64,000 bases of DNA from Paenibacillus glycanilyticus NBRC 16618 (GCF_004000805.1 NZ_BILY01000029.1:1-64000), one strand, 5' to 3'; counted from the first letter of the stretch, positions 35,858-45,461 are shown. Numbers and translations are program-made. Notes: a model not told the origin generated them from the sequence alone.

Positions 35858-35927
35858 GCATCGCCGTTTATCAAACCGCAAGCTCTCGTCACCATCTTCA
35901 CTGAGCCCGGAAGGAAGCCGGCGATGC
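35858..35927 (+). other. Structured 5' leader of nox
   Basis: GCATCGCCG (35858-35866) and CGGCGATGC (35919-35927) form a perfect 9-bp stem closing a region of about 50 nt inside the untranslated leader. No known riboswitch class was recognised. Confidence 0.5.
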
Positions 35928-35984
35928 AATGAACAAGCAACATGCTCCCCCGTCAAGATCCGCTTCCTTTACTTACGCAGAAGT

Positions 35985-36002
35985 ATGTGAATATTTTCAC
36001 AG
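35985..36002. promoter_or_regulatory. Third Rex-like site before nox
   Basis: ATGTGAATATTTTCACAG has the TGTGA-N6-TCACA core of a Rex operator, about 20 bases before the nox ribosome site. Confidence 0.65.
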
Positions 36003-36025
36003 GAAAATTTGAGGAGGAATTTTAT

Positions 36026-37354
36026 ATGAAGATCGCTGTTATTGGATGCACGCATGCAGGTACCGCCGCTGTTACTCAGATGGCTAAGCTTTATCCCGAG
36101 GCGCAAATTACGGTTTACGAGCGCAATGACAACGTATCGTTCCTCTCGTGCGGCATTGCCCTTCATGTCGGCGGCGTTGTGCAGGATGTGAAGAAGCTGT
36201 TCTACGCTTCGCCTCAGCAGCTGACGGACATGGGTGTTCAGATGAAGCTGCGCCATGATGTGCTCGAAGTCCACACGGAAGCCAAGACAATTCTGGCTCG
36301 AAATCTCGAAACCAATGAGGAGAAGCTGGAAAGCTACGACAAGCTGGTCGTAACAACCGGTTCGTGGCCGATTATTCCAAAGCTGAAAGGGATGGAGCTT
36401 GAAAATATCGTCTTGTGCAAAAACTACAATCACGCCCAAGCGATCATCGAAAAAGCGAAGCATGCCAACCGGATTACCGTTATTGGCGCCGGCTACATCG
36501 GAATCGAGCTTGTTGAAGCTTTCGAGCAGCTTGGCAAGCAAGTCACGCTTATCGACAATATGGACCGGATTTTGTACAAATATTTGGACCGCGAGTTTAC
36601 CGACGCGATTGAACAAGAGCTTGGCAACCGCGGTATCGAGCTTAAGCTGGCACAGACCGTAACCGGCTTCCGCGGCGAAGAAGGCAAGGTAAACACCGTC
36701 GTAACTACAGCCGGCGAATACGACACGGACCTTGTTGTCCTCTGCATCGGCTTCCGTCCGAATACGGATCTGCTGAAAGGCCAGATCGACATGCTGCCTA
36801 ACGGAGCCATTATCGTGGATGAGTATATGCGCACCAGCAACCCGGATGTCATGGCCGCGGGCGACAGCTGCGCCGTCTTTTATAACCCGACCCACAAGCA
36901 TGCGTACATCCCTCTCGCAACTAACGCCGTCCGGATGGGAACGCTCGTTGCCCGCAACCTTGTCGCTCCAACGGTCCGTTACATGGGTACGCAAGGCACT
37001 TCGGGCATTAAGATCTATGAGCAAAACATCGCTTCGACCGGCATGACCGAGCTGGCTGCCCTCGATGCGGGGATGGATGTAAAAACCGTCACCCTGGAAG
37101 ACAATGACCGTCCTGAATTTATGCCGACCTACGAGAAAGTATTGCTCAAGGTCGTCTACGAAGCGGATACCGGCCGGATTGTAGGCGCCCAGGTAATGTC
37201 GAAGGATGATCTGACGCAAGCGATCAATACCATGTCGGTCTGCATTCAGAACGGCATGACGATGAATGAGCTCACCTTCGTCGACTTCTTCTTCCAGCCT
37301 CATTACAACAAGCCTTGGAATCTGCTCAATCAGGCCGGCTTGCAGGCGATGTGA
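36026..37354 (+). CDS. nox: NADH oxidase (CoA-disulfide reductase-like flavoprotein)
   Basis: A flavoprotein of 442 residues that oxidises NADH, most likely reducing O2 to water. The N-terminal FAD motif is IGCTHAGT, the Nox variant of GxGxxG. The single redox cysteine is Cys42 in FLSCGIAL. The NADH-binding motif is VIGAGYIGIELVEAF. The C-terminal dimer domain ends FVDFFFQPHYNKPWN. GAGGAGG lies upstream of the ATG. The Rex sites in front fit a gene induced when NADH is high. Confidence 0.9.
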   Translation: MKIAVIGCTHAGTAAVTQMAKLYPEAQITVYERNDNVSFLSCGIALHVGGVVQDVKKLFYASPQQLTDMGVQMKLRHDVLEVHTEAKTILARNLETNEEKLESYDKLVVTTGSWPIIPKLKGMELENIVLCKNYNHAQAIIEKAKHANRITVIGAGYIGIELVEAFEQLGKQVTLIDNMDRILYKYLDREFTDAIEQELGNRGIELKLAQTVTGFRGEEGKVNTVVTTAGEYDTDLVVLCIGFRPNTDLLKGQIDMLPNGAIIVDEYMRTSNPDVMAAGDSCAVFYNPTHKHAYIPLATNAVRMGTLVARNLVAPTVRYMGTQGTSGIKIYEQNIASTGMTELAALDAGMDVKTVTLEDNDRPEFMPTYEKVLLKVVYEADTGRIVGAQVMSKDDLTQAINTMSVCIQNGMTMNELTFVDFFFQPHYNKPWNLLNQAGLQAM

Positions 37355-37361
37355 AAATACA

Positions 37362-37398
37362 AAAGCGGAAGCTCCCTTACTGAGCTTCCGCTTTTTAT

Positions 37399-37399
<1 letters not shown>
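37362..37399. terminator. Terminator between nox and xpt
   Basis: AAAGCGGAAGCTC (37362-37374) pairs with GAGCTTCCGCTTT (37382-37394), followed by Ts. It ends nox and probably also convergent xpt. Confidence 0.87.
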
Positions 37400-38019
<620 letters not shown>

Positions 38020-38051
38020 CTACCCGGAAACGGGCAAGCGCGCAAGTTTTT

Positions 38052-40052
38052 CTAGTGTGCGGCTGCCGGCGCCGCAGGTGCTTCTTTGGCAGAACGAAGC
38101 AGATACGCCGCAAGCATAATAACCGCAAACCCCGCAAGAAAGGCAAGCAGAATGCCCGTATTGCTCCAATACATATCCCAGTTGCTTGTGGAGATGACGC
38201 TCTTCATGCCGCGAAGCACATATGTCATCGGCAGGCATGCCCCAACGGATTGAATCCATTGCGGCGCAAGCTCCATCGGGAACGTGCCGCCGCTGCTCGC
38301 CAGCTGGGTTACCACAAGAGCAATGCCAACCAGCTTGCCCAGCGTTCCGAAGATCGCGACAAGCATCAGAATGAGGGTCGTGAACATGCAGGCCGTAACG
38401 AGAGTGAACAGGAGGAACTTCGGCACGCTTTGCACGTCCAGTCCAATCGCGTACAGCACGATAAGGTCAAGCACGATGGTCTGCAGCAGGGCTACCAGAT
38501 AAAAGACGCCGATTCTGCCCCAGAACTTTTGCCAAGCGGAACGGACCTGCCCCTCTTGGAAATGAATAATGTTAGAGGCCATCAAAGAACCAACCAGGAG
38601 GCCTAACGCCAGAAAATAAGGGGCTGAGCCCGTTGCGTACGTCTTAACCGTATTCAGCTCTTTTTGTTCGAGCTGCACCGGCTGGGCGTACATATTAAGC
38701 TCGGCATCGCTTGCTTTTATACCCGCTGTTGACTGTGCGGCATCCGACAGCTTGTCCGTCAGCTGCTGCGAGCCGTCCACGAGGCGGATAACCCCGCCAA
38801 GCAGCTCTTGCGAACCGTTGTTCAGCTGCTGTGCGCCTCCGGCAAGCTGATGAATGCCGCTCTGCAGTTTGCCGATGCCAGTGCTGGAGGTGTCCAGCCT
38901 GTCCTTCAGCTGGGCGCTGCCGGCTGCAAGCTTGCCGCTGCCCTCGTACGCTTGCGCAAGGCCGTCCGCCAATGCCGATTGTCCTGCAGCCAGCTTAACG
39001 CCGGATTGCCGGGCGGCTTCCGCCGGCTGCTTTAACCCTTCAACAGACTTGCTGGCGCCGTCAGCATCCTGAGCAAGCTTCTCGCTGCCGCTTACAATCG
39101 CAGCGAAGGCAGTGTCATCCTTCAACTCGGGATGCTGCTCGACATAAGCCTTGATCCGTGATTGAAGGCTTTCAGCCGAGTTGTCCACTCCTGAAGCAGC
39201 CTTCGTTGCGGAGTCTGCCGCTTCATTCCATGCTGCCGTATTTTTTTGCAGCGCATTTGCCCCGTCAGCAAGCTGTTGTCCTGCCGACTTCAGCTTGGAA
39301 AGATTATCGTTCAAAGAAGCTGTCCCCGTAGATAGGCCGGCAGCTCCGCTAGCTAATTGCTGAATCCCTTGCCCGAGCGGCTTCATGCTATCGCTCAGCT
39401 TTCCTGCACCGCTGGCCAGCGACGCTATCGCGTTATTCAGCTTGCTTACGCCATCCTGCGCGGATTCCGTTCCTTGCGCCAGCAGCTCCGCGCCGCTGCT
39501 CGCAGCCGAGAAGCCGTCAGCCATTTGCTGCATTTTCCCGTAAACGGTTTGCGTATAGCTCTTTACGATATTTTGGCTGACCTTATTCGTTAGCTCCTTA
39601 AGCACGTTGCTTCCGATCTGACCGGATACATAGTTGTTGCCCGGATTCGTCATATAGAACAAATCGGCAGGCTGCGGATGCTCTTCCGTCAGCGTTGTAA
39701 CGCTTTGCGAGAAGTTGTCCGGAATAACGATTGTCAAATAATAATCGCCGTCATAGAGCCCTTTCTCCGCCTCTGACCTCTCTACAAAATGATAATCAAG
39801 CGTATGGGCGCTTTTCATATTATCCACGATATCTTGGCCAAGATGCAGCTTTTTGCCCTCCGATACGGCCCCTTTGTCCTCATTGACTATCGCTACGGGC
39901 AGCTTGTCCATATGGCCGTACGGATCCCAATAGCCAGCCAGAAACATGCCTGTATAGAGCAGCGGTATAAACAACAAAACAATCGAGCCGATCCGAAGCG
40001 TTTTGTGATTAGCCATCAGCTTCAGATTAAGCCAGAATAAGTTCCCTTTCAT
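38052..40052 (-). CDS. yhgE: YhgE/Pip-type membrane protein
   Basis: A membrane protein of 666 residues. One N-terminal helix (about 20-40) is followed by a large extracytoplasmic region of about 420 residues, with a series of short heptad-like units (LASGAGKLSDSM, QLADGANALQ, KLAAGSAQLKD, QLAGGAQQLNNGS) predicted as coiled coil. Five C-terminal helices form an ABC-2-like membrane domain. This is the YhgE/Pip layout (phage infection protein and type VII secretion-linked relatives). The ATG at 40052 has AGGAG ten bases upstream. The divergent MarR gene and three palindromes indicate local control. Confidence 0.85.
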   Translation of the reverse strand: MKGNLFWLNLKLMANHKTLRIGSIVLLFIPLLYTGMFLAGYWDPYGHMDKLPVAIVNEDKGAVSEGKKLHLGQDIVDNMKSAHTLDYHFVERSEAEKGLYDGDYYLTIVIPDNFSQSVTTLTEEHPQPADLFYMTNPGNNYVSGQIGSNVLKELTNKVSQNIVKSYTQTVYGKMQQMADGFSAASSGAELLAQGTESAQDGVSKLNNAIASLASGAGKLSDSMKPLGQGIQQLASGAAGLSTGTASLNDNLSKLKSAGQQLADGANALQKNTAAWNEAADSATKAASGVDNSAESLQSRIKAYVEQHPELKDDTAFAAIVSGSEKLAQDADGASKSVEGLKQPAEAARQSGVKLAAGQSALADGLAQAYEGSGKLAAGSAQLKDRLDTSSTGIGKLQSGIHQLAGGAQQLNNGSQELLGGVIRLVDGSQQLTDKLSDAAQSTAGIKASDAELNMYAQPVQLEQKELNTVKTYATGSAPYFLALGLLVGSLMASNIIHFQEGQVRSAWQKFWGRIGVFYLVALLQTIVLDLIVLYAIGLDVQSVPKFLLFTLVTACMFTTLILMLVAIFGTLGKLVGIALVVTQLASSGGTFPMELAPQWIQSVGACLPMTYVLRGMKSVISTSNWDMYWSNTGILLAFLAGFAVIMLAAYLLRSAKEAPAAPAAAH

Positions 40053-40076
40053 TTGACATGCACTCCTACTATTTAT

Positions 40077-40112
40077 TTGTATGATACAAGTAATAACCAT
40101 TGTATTATACAA
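40077..40112 (-). promoter_or_regulatory. yhgE promoter with two MarR-type palindromes
   Basis: TTGTATGATACAA (40077-40089) and TTGTATTATACAA (40100-40112) are perfect 13-bp palindromes with centres 23 bp apart. The second contains the yhgE -10 TATAAT (40109-40104), which pairs with TTTGCA 17 bp upstream as the -35. Confidence 0.75.
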
Positions 40113-40172
40113 GTTTATTTTCGGAATGCAAATACATATCGTGAGGACATACATTACTTACCATGGACTTGC

Positions 40173-40185
40173 TTGCATTATGCAA
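40173..40185. promoter_or_regulatory. Third palindrome, before the marR gene
   Basis: TTGCATTATGCAA is a perfect 13-bp palindrome related to the two TTGTATnATACAA sites, placed where the marR promoter should be; this suggests autoregulation. Confidence 0.6.
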
Positions 40186-40224
40186 ACACGAAAGGTAAGC
40201 TAACATTAAGAAACTAAGACAGGA

Positions 40225-40695
40225 ATGGAAAACAGCCCTATGGACAGGAACGATAAGTCGCCATTCAGCTTGATCGAAAGCCAAATCTCCCTCTTCATCC
40301 GCCGCGCCGAGGCTGCCCGGCTCTCCAATATTATGGGCAAGGAAATGGACCGTTCCTCTTACTTGATCCTGCAGCATCTGGAAAAAGCGGGACCAACCGG
40401 AATCAAAACGCTTTCCACCACCTTCCAGCTGGATATCTCTACGGTAAGCCGTCAGATTGCGGCCTTGGAAGCCAAAGGACTAATCTCAAGGTTGACCGAT
40501 CCGAATGACGCGAGGATCAGCCTGCTGCAGCTGACGGAGGATGCGCCTTCCTTGCTCGCGGAAGTTCGCGAGTCGAGAGAGGCATTTTTCAAGGATCTTC
40601 TTAACGATTGGAGCGAGGAAGATATCCGTACCTTCGGCACTCTGCTGCTTAAGTTTAACGAGACGGCCGAGCAGCGAATCCGGTCACGGGCATAA
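40225..40695 (+). CDS. MarR-family regulator, divergent from yhgE
   Basis: A winged-helix regulator of 156 residues. Recognition region: GIKTLSTTFQLDISTVSRQIAALEAKGLI; wing: LTDPNDARISLLQLTE. It probably represses yhgE and itself through the palindromes between the genes. The start is uncertain: ATG 40225 is very close to an AGGA, and ATG 40240 is also possible. The gene ends at a shared terminator with the esterase gene. Confidence 0.85.
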   Translation: MENSPMDRNDKSPFSLIESQISLFIRRAEAARLSNIMGKEMDRSSYLILQHLEKAGPTGIKTLSTTFQLDISTVSRQIAALEAKGLISRLTDPNDARISLLQLTEDAPSLLAEVRESREAFFKDLLNDWSEEDIRTFGTLLLKFNETAEQRIRSRA

Positions 40696-40696
40696 T

Positions 40697-40736
40697 GAAA
40701 GAGGAGGTTGTCCCGAAATGGGCAACCTCCTCTTTC
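40697..40736. terminator. Bidirectional terminator between marR and esterase
   Basis: GAAAGAGGAGGTTG (40697-40710) pairs with CAACCTCCTCTTTC (40723-40736), extended by TCCC/GGG. Confidence 0.88.
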
Positions 40737-40740
40737 TCCT

Positions 40741-41700
40741 TTATAGACCAAGCATGAACTGAATCGTCCGGTCAGACACTTCCGGAATATGCTCGTGACC
40801 GTAATCCGGATAAATATCGGCCGACTTCGGCGCGGTAATGTTGTTGTACGCCGCAAATTGCGTGGAAGGAGGGCAAATCGTATCCGCTAGTCCTACGGTC
40901 ATCAGCACTTCCCCTTTGATCCGGTTGGCTAAATGCTGCAGGTCGATGTAACCAAGCTTCTCGAAAATTTGCTCTTCCCGCTCATGCCGCGGGTCGAAAT
41001 GCCGGAAGAAGGTTCTCAGCTCACCGTACGCGTCCTTCGCCAAATCCATCTCCCACACGCGTTTGTAGTCACACAGGAACGGATACACGGGCGCAAGTCT
41101 CGAAATACGCGGTTCCAGCGATGCACAGGCAATCGTTAACGCGCCGCCTTGCGATCCGCCTATTGCCCCTACCCGGTCAGGGTCAACCTCCGGCCGGTCC
41201 ATGGCAATCCCCGCAAGCTGCGCGGTATCAAGGAAAATATGGCGCATCAGCAGATTGTCGGGGTGGTCGTTCAGCCCCCGGATTATATGCCCGTTGTGGG
41301 TAGTGCCCTTTACTCCGCCCGTATCCTCCGACAGCCCGCCTTGTCCGCGGCAATCCATCGAGAACACGGAATATCCGAGGGCCGCGTAAGTCAGCTTATC
41401 GGACCAGTCTCCCGCATTCCCGGTATAGCCATGAAATTGAATAATGGCGGGATGCGGCTCCGGGACATTTTTCGGACGGACGTATTTGGCATGGATTCTC
41501 GCTCCGCGCACACCCGTGAAATACAGGTCGAAGCAGTCTGCAAAAGGTACTTGAAAGCTGCTCGGCACAAGCTCGATTTGCGGATCGACCGCACGCATTT
41601 CATCCAGCGCACGCTCCCAATAAGCGTCGAAGTCTTCCGGACGAGGATTGCGTCCTTTGTAGTTGTACAGCTGTTCAAGCGGCATATCAATTAGCGGCAT
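40741..41700 (-). CDS. Acetyl esterase, CE7 type (acetyl xylan esterase / cephalosporin C deacetylase)
   Basis: An alpha/beta hydrolase of 319 residues, family CE7/AXE1. Marks are the RGQGG motif (SMDCRGQGG), the nucleophile GGSQGG near residue 181, the acid in VGLADTICPP, and the catalytic His in YGHEHIP. It removes acetyl groups from short oligosaccharides in the cytosol; no signal peptide is present. It is the last gene of a unit with a GH130 phosphorylase and an epimerase, so the likely substrates are acetylated manno-oligosaccharides. Confidence 0.9.
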   Translation of the reverse strand: MPLIDMPLEQLYNYKGRNPRPEDFDAYWERALDEMRAVDPQIELVPSSFQVPFADCFDLYFTGVRGARIHAKYVRPKNVPEPHPAIIQFHGYTGNAGDWSDKLTYAALGYSVFSMDCRGQGGLSEDTGGVKGTTHNGHIIRGLNDHPDNLLMRHIFLDTAQLAGIAMDRPEVDPDRVGAIGGSQGGALTIACASLEPRISRLAPVYPFLCDYKRVWEMDLAKDAYGELRTFFRHFDPRHEREEQIFEKLGYIDLQHLANRIKGEVLMTVGLADTICPPSTQFAAYNNITAPKSADIYPDYGHEHIPEVSDRTIQFMLGL

Positions 41701-41741
41701 AGATCATATCCCTTTCTTTTAGCCCCGACTGCTTCGGGACT

Positions 41742-42950
41742 TCATTCATTAAGAAAGCTGAAATCGGGACGCTCCATAAGCTTCAGATTGTTGGCGATCA
41801 ACTCGCTGCGCTGCTGCACGCAGGCATAGGAACGAAGCGGATCCGCAGGCGTATTTACAACGTAATCGACGAGCTTCTCAACGGTCGTAACCGCGACATG
41901 ACAACGCGTATCCGAGGAAGCATAATAGATGTACACCTCTCCGTTGTCTCTTGCGATCAGCCCGTTCGTAAAGACGACATTCGACACATCGCCAACCCGC
42001 TCATCCCCATCCGGCGCAATCAAGTGGCCTCCGGGCGCATAAATTACCTTGCTTGGATCATTCAAATCCGTCATAAACGCGTAGATCACATAACGCAGTC
42101 CTGCCGCCGTATTCCGAACGCCATGGGCAATATGCAGCCACCCTCTATCTGTCTTAATTGGCGCCGCACCTTGTCCGTTCTTCACTTCCTTGATCGTATG
42201 GTATTTTTTCTCATCCACTATCGTTTCCAACTCAATAGTCGCATGCTCGATGCTAGTTGACAAGCCCCAACCGATACCGCCGCCGGATCCGGCTTCAATA
42301 AACCCATCCTGCGGCCTAGTGTAGAATGCATACTTGCCGTTCACGAATTCGGGATGAAGCACGACATTGCGCTGTTGGGAGGAAGGTGTCCGGAGATCAT
42401 CCAGCCGTTCCCATGCTTTCAGATCCCTCGTTCTCGCAATGCCCGCGCTTGCGAAGGCACTGGAAGTGTCTCCCTGCTTCGCTTCGGGATCCTTCCGTTC
42501 CGTGCAGAATACGCCGTAGATCCATCCATCCTCATGCTTCGTCAGCCGCATGTCGTACACGTTGACATCCGGAATATCCGTCTCCGGCATTACTATCGGA
42601 TAATCCCAGAAACGGAATCCGTCAATGCCGTTAACGCTCTCCGCAACCGCAAAGAATGATTTCCGGTCATGACCTTCGACTCGCGCAACCAGATAGAACT
42701 TTCCGTTTAATTCGATTGCTCCGGGATTAAAAGCGGCATTTACGCCAATCCTCTCCATAAGATGGGGATTGGTCTCCGGATTAAGATCATACCTCCAATA
42801 AACCGGCGCATGAGCAGCCGTAATAACCGGGTATGCATAACGGGCATAGATGCCGTTTCCGCCATGAACGGGCGTGTTCGTCCGAGTAAGAAGCTCCTTG
42901 TGCTCCGCATGCAAACGTTGTAGTTTTTCCATAAAAACGGTTTCGTTCAT
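41742..42950 (-). CDS. GH130 mannosyl-glucose phosphorylase
   Basis: A glycoside phosphorylase of 402 residues, family GH130. Strongly matches the 4-O-beta-D-mannosyl-D-glucose phosphorylase group: [59 protein letters not shown], and [20 protein letters not shown]. It converts Man-beta-1,4-Glc and phosphate to mannose-1-phosphate and glucose. The adjacent epimerase makes its substrate from mannobiose. AAGGGAT lies before the ATG, 19 bases after the epimerase stop. Confidence 0.88.
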   Translation of the reverse strand: MNETVFMEKLQRLHAEHKELLTRTNTPVHGGNGIYARYAYPVITAAHAPVYWRYDLNPETNPHLMERIGVNAAFNPGAIELNGKFYLVARVEGHDRKSFFAVAESVNGIDGFRFWDYPIVMPETDIPDVNVYDMRLTKHEDGWIYGVFCTERKDPEAKQGDTSSAFASAGIARTRDLKAWERLDDLRTPSSQQRNVVLHPEFVNGKYAFYTRPQDGFIEAGSGGGIGWGLSTSIEHATIELETIVDEKKYHTIKEVKNGQGAAPIKTDRGWLHIAHGVRNTAAGLRYVIYAFMTDLNDPSKVIYAPGGHLIAPDGDERVGDVSNVVFTNGLIARDNGEVYIYYASSDTRCHVAVTTVEKLVDYVVNTPADPLRSYACVQQRSELIANNLKLMERPDFSFLNE

Positions 42951-42969
42951 TGTCTATTCATCCCTTCGC

Positions 42970-44187
42970 CTATTTGGTTTGTACGTTCAGCTTCTCGAGT
43001 CGTTCCAGCACTTCCAGGCCCATACGGCCATTGTGATACGGGCATTTCCAAGCATCAACCTTCATGTCCGCCATGTCGGGCTCACCCGCCCGATTGACCT
43101 TCCAGAACCATTCTCCGTTTGCCTTGTCCACCAGATAACGATCGATAAACCGCCAGGTCCGGTAAGCCGCATTCAGAAAATAATCCTTGCCCGACAGCTG
43201 ATAGGCATTCAGGAATCCCACGACCGCCTCCGCTTGCGGCCACCACACTTTATCGGTATCCGTCCAGCCCTTCGGGTCCGCTTCGTTAACGACCGCGCCG
43301 TCGGTATCCACGCCTTCCTCGTAGACGGCTTGCGCCATGGCAAGCGCAACCGCCTCCGTACGGTCAATCAGCTCCCCATCTCCCAGTACCTCCGCTGCTT
43401 CCATGAGCAGCCAGCTGCCCTCGATATCATGTCCGTAAGAAATCTCGTGCGACTTGGAATTCCACCGTTCATCGAAGAACAGCTTGAAATGCGCGGACTG
43501 CGGGTCCACGATATGATCAAGCATCGTCGCGATAAGCTCCTTTTGACTTTCCTTCAAACGCTCCGAAGGCCATACCCGACACAAATTCGTATATGCTTCA
43601 AGCACGTGCAGATGCGTGTTCATAGATTTCTTCTCATTCAAATCGGTAGAGCTAAGGCTAAGCTCATCCGTGGCATCCCAGTTGCTATCAAGTGCTTCGA
43701 TATACCCTTTGTATACAGGATCATAGCTATATCGTTCGATCAGCTCGAATAACTGAACGGCTTGCTTAAGCACCTCTTCATTCGGGCAAGCCCGCACGAA
43801 TTCCGAAAAAGCATACAAAACAAAGGCTTGACCGTAAATTTGTTTTTTCTTCGATATGGGCTCTCCCTCGTGGTTCAACAGCCAGAAGTATCCTCCGTTC
43901 TCCCGGTCGTAAAAACAGGAGGTTAAATAACGGTAAGCCCGTTCAGCCATCGTCAAATAGGCAGGCTCTCCATACTTTCGGTATGCGGAAGCGTACGTCC
44001 ACAAAAGGCGCGCGTTTAATACGAGGGATTTATCCGCCTTCTCCTGAATCTTCAAATCATTGGCGATCCGCCCAACGAACCCTCCATCCCGTTCATCAAG
44101 CGCATGCTTCATCCAAAAGGAAAGAATATTATCTTGCAGCTCGCTTTCGATCTCTTGCCGCCAGCTTTTTAAGTCTTGCTGCTCCAC
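42970..44187 (-). CDS. Cellobiose 2-epimerase (AGE family)
   Basis: An (alpha/alpha)6-barrel epimerase of 405 residues in the N-acylglucosamine 2-epimerase superfamily. Typical stretches are MNTHLHVLEAYTNL, EISYGHDIEGSWLL (catalytic His region), DKVWWPQAEAVVGFLN, GEWFWKVNR and KCPYHNGRMGLE. It epimerises the reducing-end sugar of beta-1,4-disaccharides, for example mannobiose to Man-Glc, feeding the GH130 enzyme. It starts with GTG after GGGGAG. First gene of the unit. Confidence 0.88.
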   Translation of the reverse strand: MEQQDLKSWRQEIESELQDNILSFWMKHALDERDGGFVGRIANDLKIQEKADKSLVLNARLLWTYASAYRKYGEPAYLTMAERAYRYLTSCFYDRENGGYFWLLNHEGEPISKKKQIYGQAFVLYAFSEFVRACPNEEVLKQAVQLFELIERYSYDPVYKGYIEALDSNWDATDELSLSSTDLNEKKSMNTHLHVLEAYTNLCRVWPSERLKESQKELIATMLDHIVDPQSAHFKLFFDERWNSKSHEISYGHDIEGSWLLMEAAEVLGDGELIDRTEAVALAMAQAVYEEGVDTDGAVVNEADPKGWTDTDKVWWPQAEAVVGFLNAYQLSGKDYFLNAAYRTWRFIDRYLVDKANGEWFWKVNRAGEPDMADMKVDAWKCPYHNGRMGLEVLERLEKLNVQTK

Positions 44188-44221
44188 CCGTTTCAGCTCC
44201 CCGGTTATAACTTAAGTAAAT

Positions 44222-44250
44222 TAAATATTAAGTTATCGATTAAGTTACAA
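44222..44250 (-). promoter_or_regulatory. Promoter of the mannoside unit with LacI-type repeats
   Basis: The -35 TTGTAA (44250-44245) and -10 TATTTA (44227-44222) are 17 bp apart. The spacer holds AACTTAATCGATAACTTAA, with repeated TAACTTAA around a central CG. The divergent side of the LacI gene has related ATCGTTAA repeats near 45360-45382. Confidence 0.6.
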
Positions 44251-44284
44251 GTTCATTGTAAAAGGACTGCTCACTCCCGTCAAT

Positions 44285-44321
44285 AAAAAAAGCATGAAGC
44301 GACTATCGTCACTTCATGCTT
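44285..44321 (-). terminator. lacI terminator overlapping the coding end
   Basis: AAGCATGAAGCGAC (44290-44303) pairs with GTCACTTCATGCTT (44308-44321), with Us at 44291-44285. The 5' arm contains the last codons of the LacI gene. Confidence 0.85.
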
Positions 44322-45319
44322 CTTACCGATTCCCGGTAAATCATTTTCCCTCTGACCAGTACCCTGCCGCTGTTTAATGCGGGGTCACTAATTTTGCGGA
44401 CCATCTTGTTAACCGCCGTTTTAGCCATTTCCTGTCTGTCAACTTCAACCGTCGTAAGCGCCGGCTCGGCAAGGGTGGCGTAAATATCGTTATCGAAGCC
44501 AACAACCGAGCAATCCTCCGGTACCCGAACTCCTTGCTTGCGCAGCGTATTCATCAGAAGATAGGCCACTTGGTCGCAATTGCAGGCAAAAGCGGTTGGC
44601 AGTGCTTCCGGGATGGCGACATCCAGCAATTTGCCGCTCTCATCCCGGTCATTCAGGATGTATTCCTGCCGCAGCGGTATGCGATGCTCAAGGAGCGATT
44701 TATAATAACCCAGAAAACGGTCTTGTATACTGCTGGTAGCATGCAAGCTGCCAACAAAAGCGATATCCCGGTGGCCGTTTGCGATCAAATAATTGGTCAT
44801 CTCGTACATGCCGTAGAAATTATCCGTAATGACGTAATCCAGTTCCGTCCGGTCCGTATAAAAATCCAGAAATACAAGAGGGATGCCGGTTTCATGAATG
44901 GCCGAAATATAAGCATTGCTTAGCTGGCCTAATATAATAAACCCGTCGACCTTGCGGTCATGGTAGATTCTCGGCAGTACGAGCTGCCCTTCATCTTCCT
45001 CGCTCAACGTATGCAGAATGCCGGAATACTGCACATCCTCCAGAGCGGTAGACAGATACTGATAAAATTGAAGATAAAAAGACTGCGTTACGCTGGCATA
45101 CCTCTCTGCTATAACAACGCCAATGTTGTAGGAGAGCCCTTCCTTCATTGCCTTCGCCGCCGTATTGAACCGGTAGCCCATTTCCTGGGCAATCTCCTTA
45201 ATCTTCTGCTTGAGTTCGTCACTGACGCCTTCTTTGTCGCCCAGCGCTTTCGAGACGGTTACGCTGCTGACGCCAAGCCTATTTGCGATATCCTTCATCG
45301 TTACATGGTTCTGCTGCAT
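44309..45319 (-). CDS. LacI-family repressor
   Basis: A regulator of 336 residues. The N-terminal LacI helix-turn-helix is MKDIANRLGVSSVTVSKALG and the hinge GYRFNTAAKAMK; a periplasmic-binding-protein-like sensor domain follows (DGFIILGQ, VGFDNDIYATLAEPALTTVEV). It lies directly upstream of the mannoside genes on the same strand but with its own terminator, so it probably represses them. The inducer is likely a manno- or gluco-oligosaccharide (inference). Confidence 0.9.
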   Translation of the reverse strand: MQQNHVTMKDIANRLGVSSVTVSKALGDKEGVSDELKQKIKEIAQEMGYRFNTAAKAMKEGLSYNIGVVIAERYASVTQSFYLQFYQYLSTALEDVQYSGILHTLSEEDEGQLVLPRIYHDRKVDGFIILGQLSNAYISAIHETGIPLVFLDFYTDRTELDYVITDNFYGMYEMTNYLIANGHRDIAFVGSLHATSSIQDRFLGYYKSLLEHRIPLRQEYILNDRDESGKLLDVAIPEALPTAFACNCDQVAYLLMNTLRKQGVRVPEDCSVVGFDNDIYATLAEPALTTVEVDRQEMAKTAVNKMVRKISDPALNSGRVLVRGKMIYRESVRSMK

Positions 45320-45421
45320 CTTATGCCTCCCGGCCGTTAAGCTTCATGCTTCATGTTTATCGTTAACCTTACATCGTTAAGATAAGGCGGACTCAAGTTT
45401 TTGTCAAATTTCAGCGCAAAT

Positions 45422-45461
45422 AAAATCCCGCGTCCTGCCTATAAGCAGTACGCGGGATTTT
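45422..45461 (-). terminator. Terminator of the pyrD-alarmone synthetase unit
   Basis: AAAATCCCGCGT pairs with ACGCGGGATTTT, with an inner TGC/GCA stem. Confidence 0.82.
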
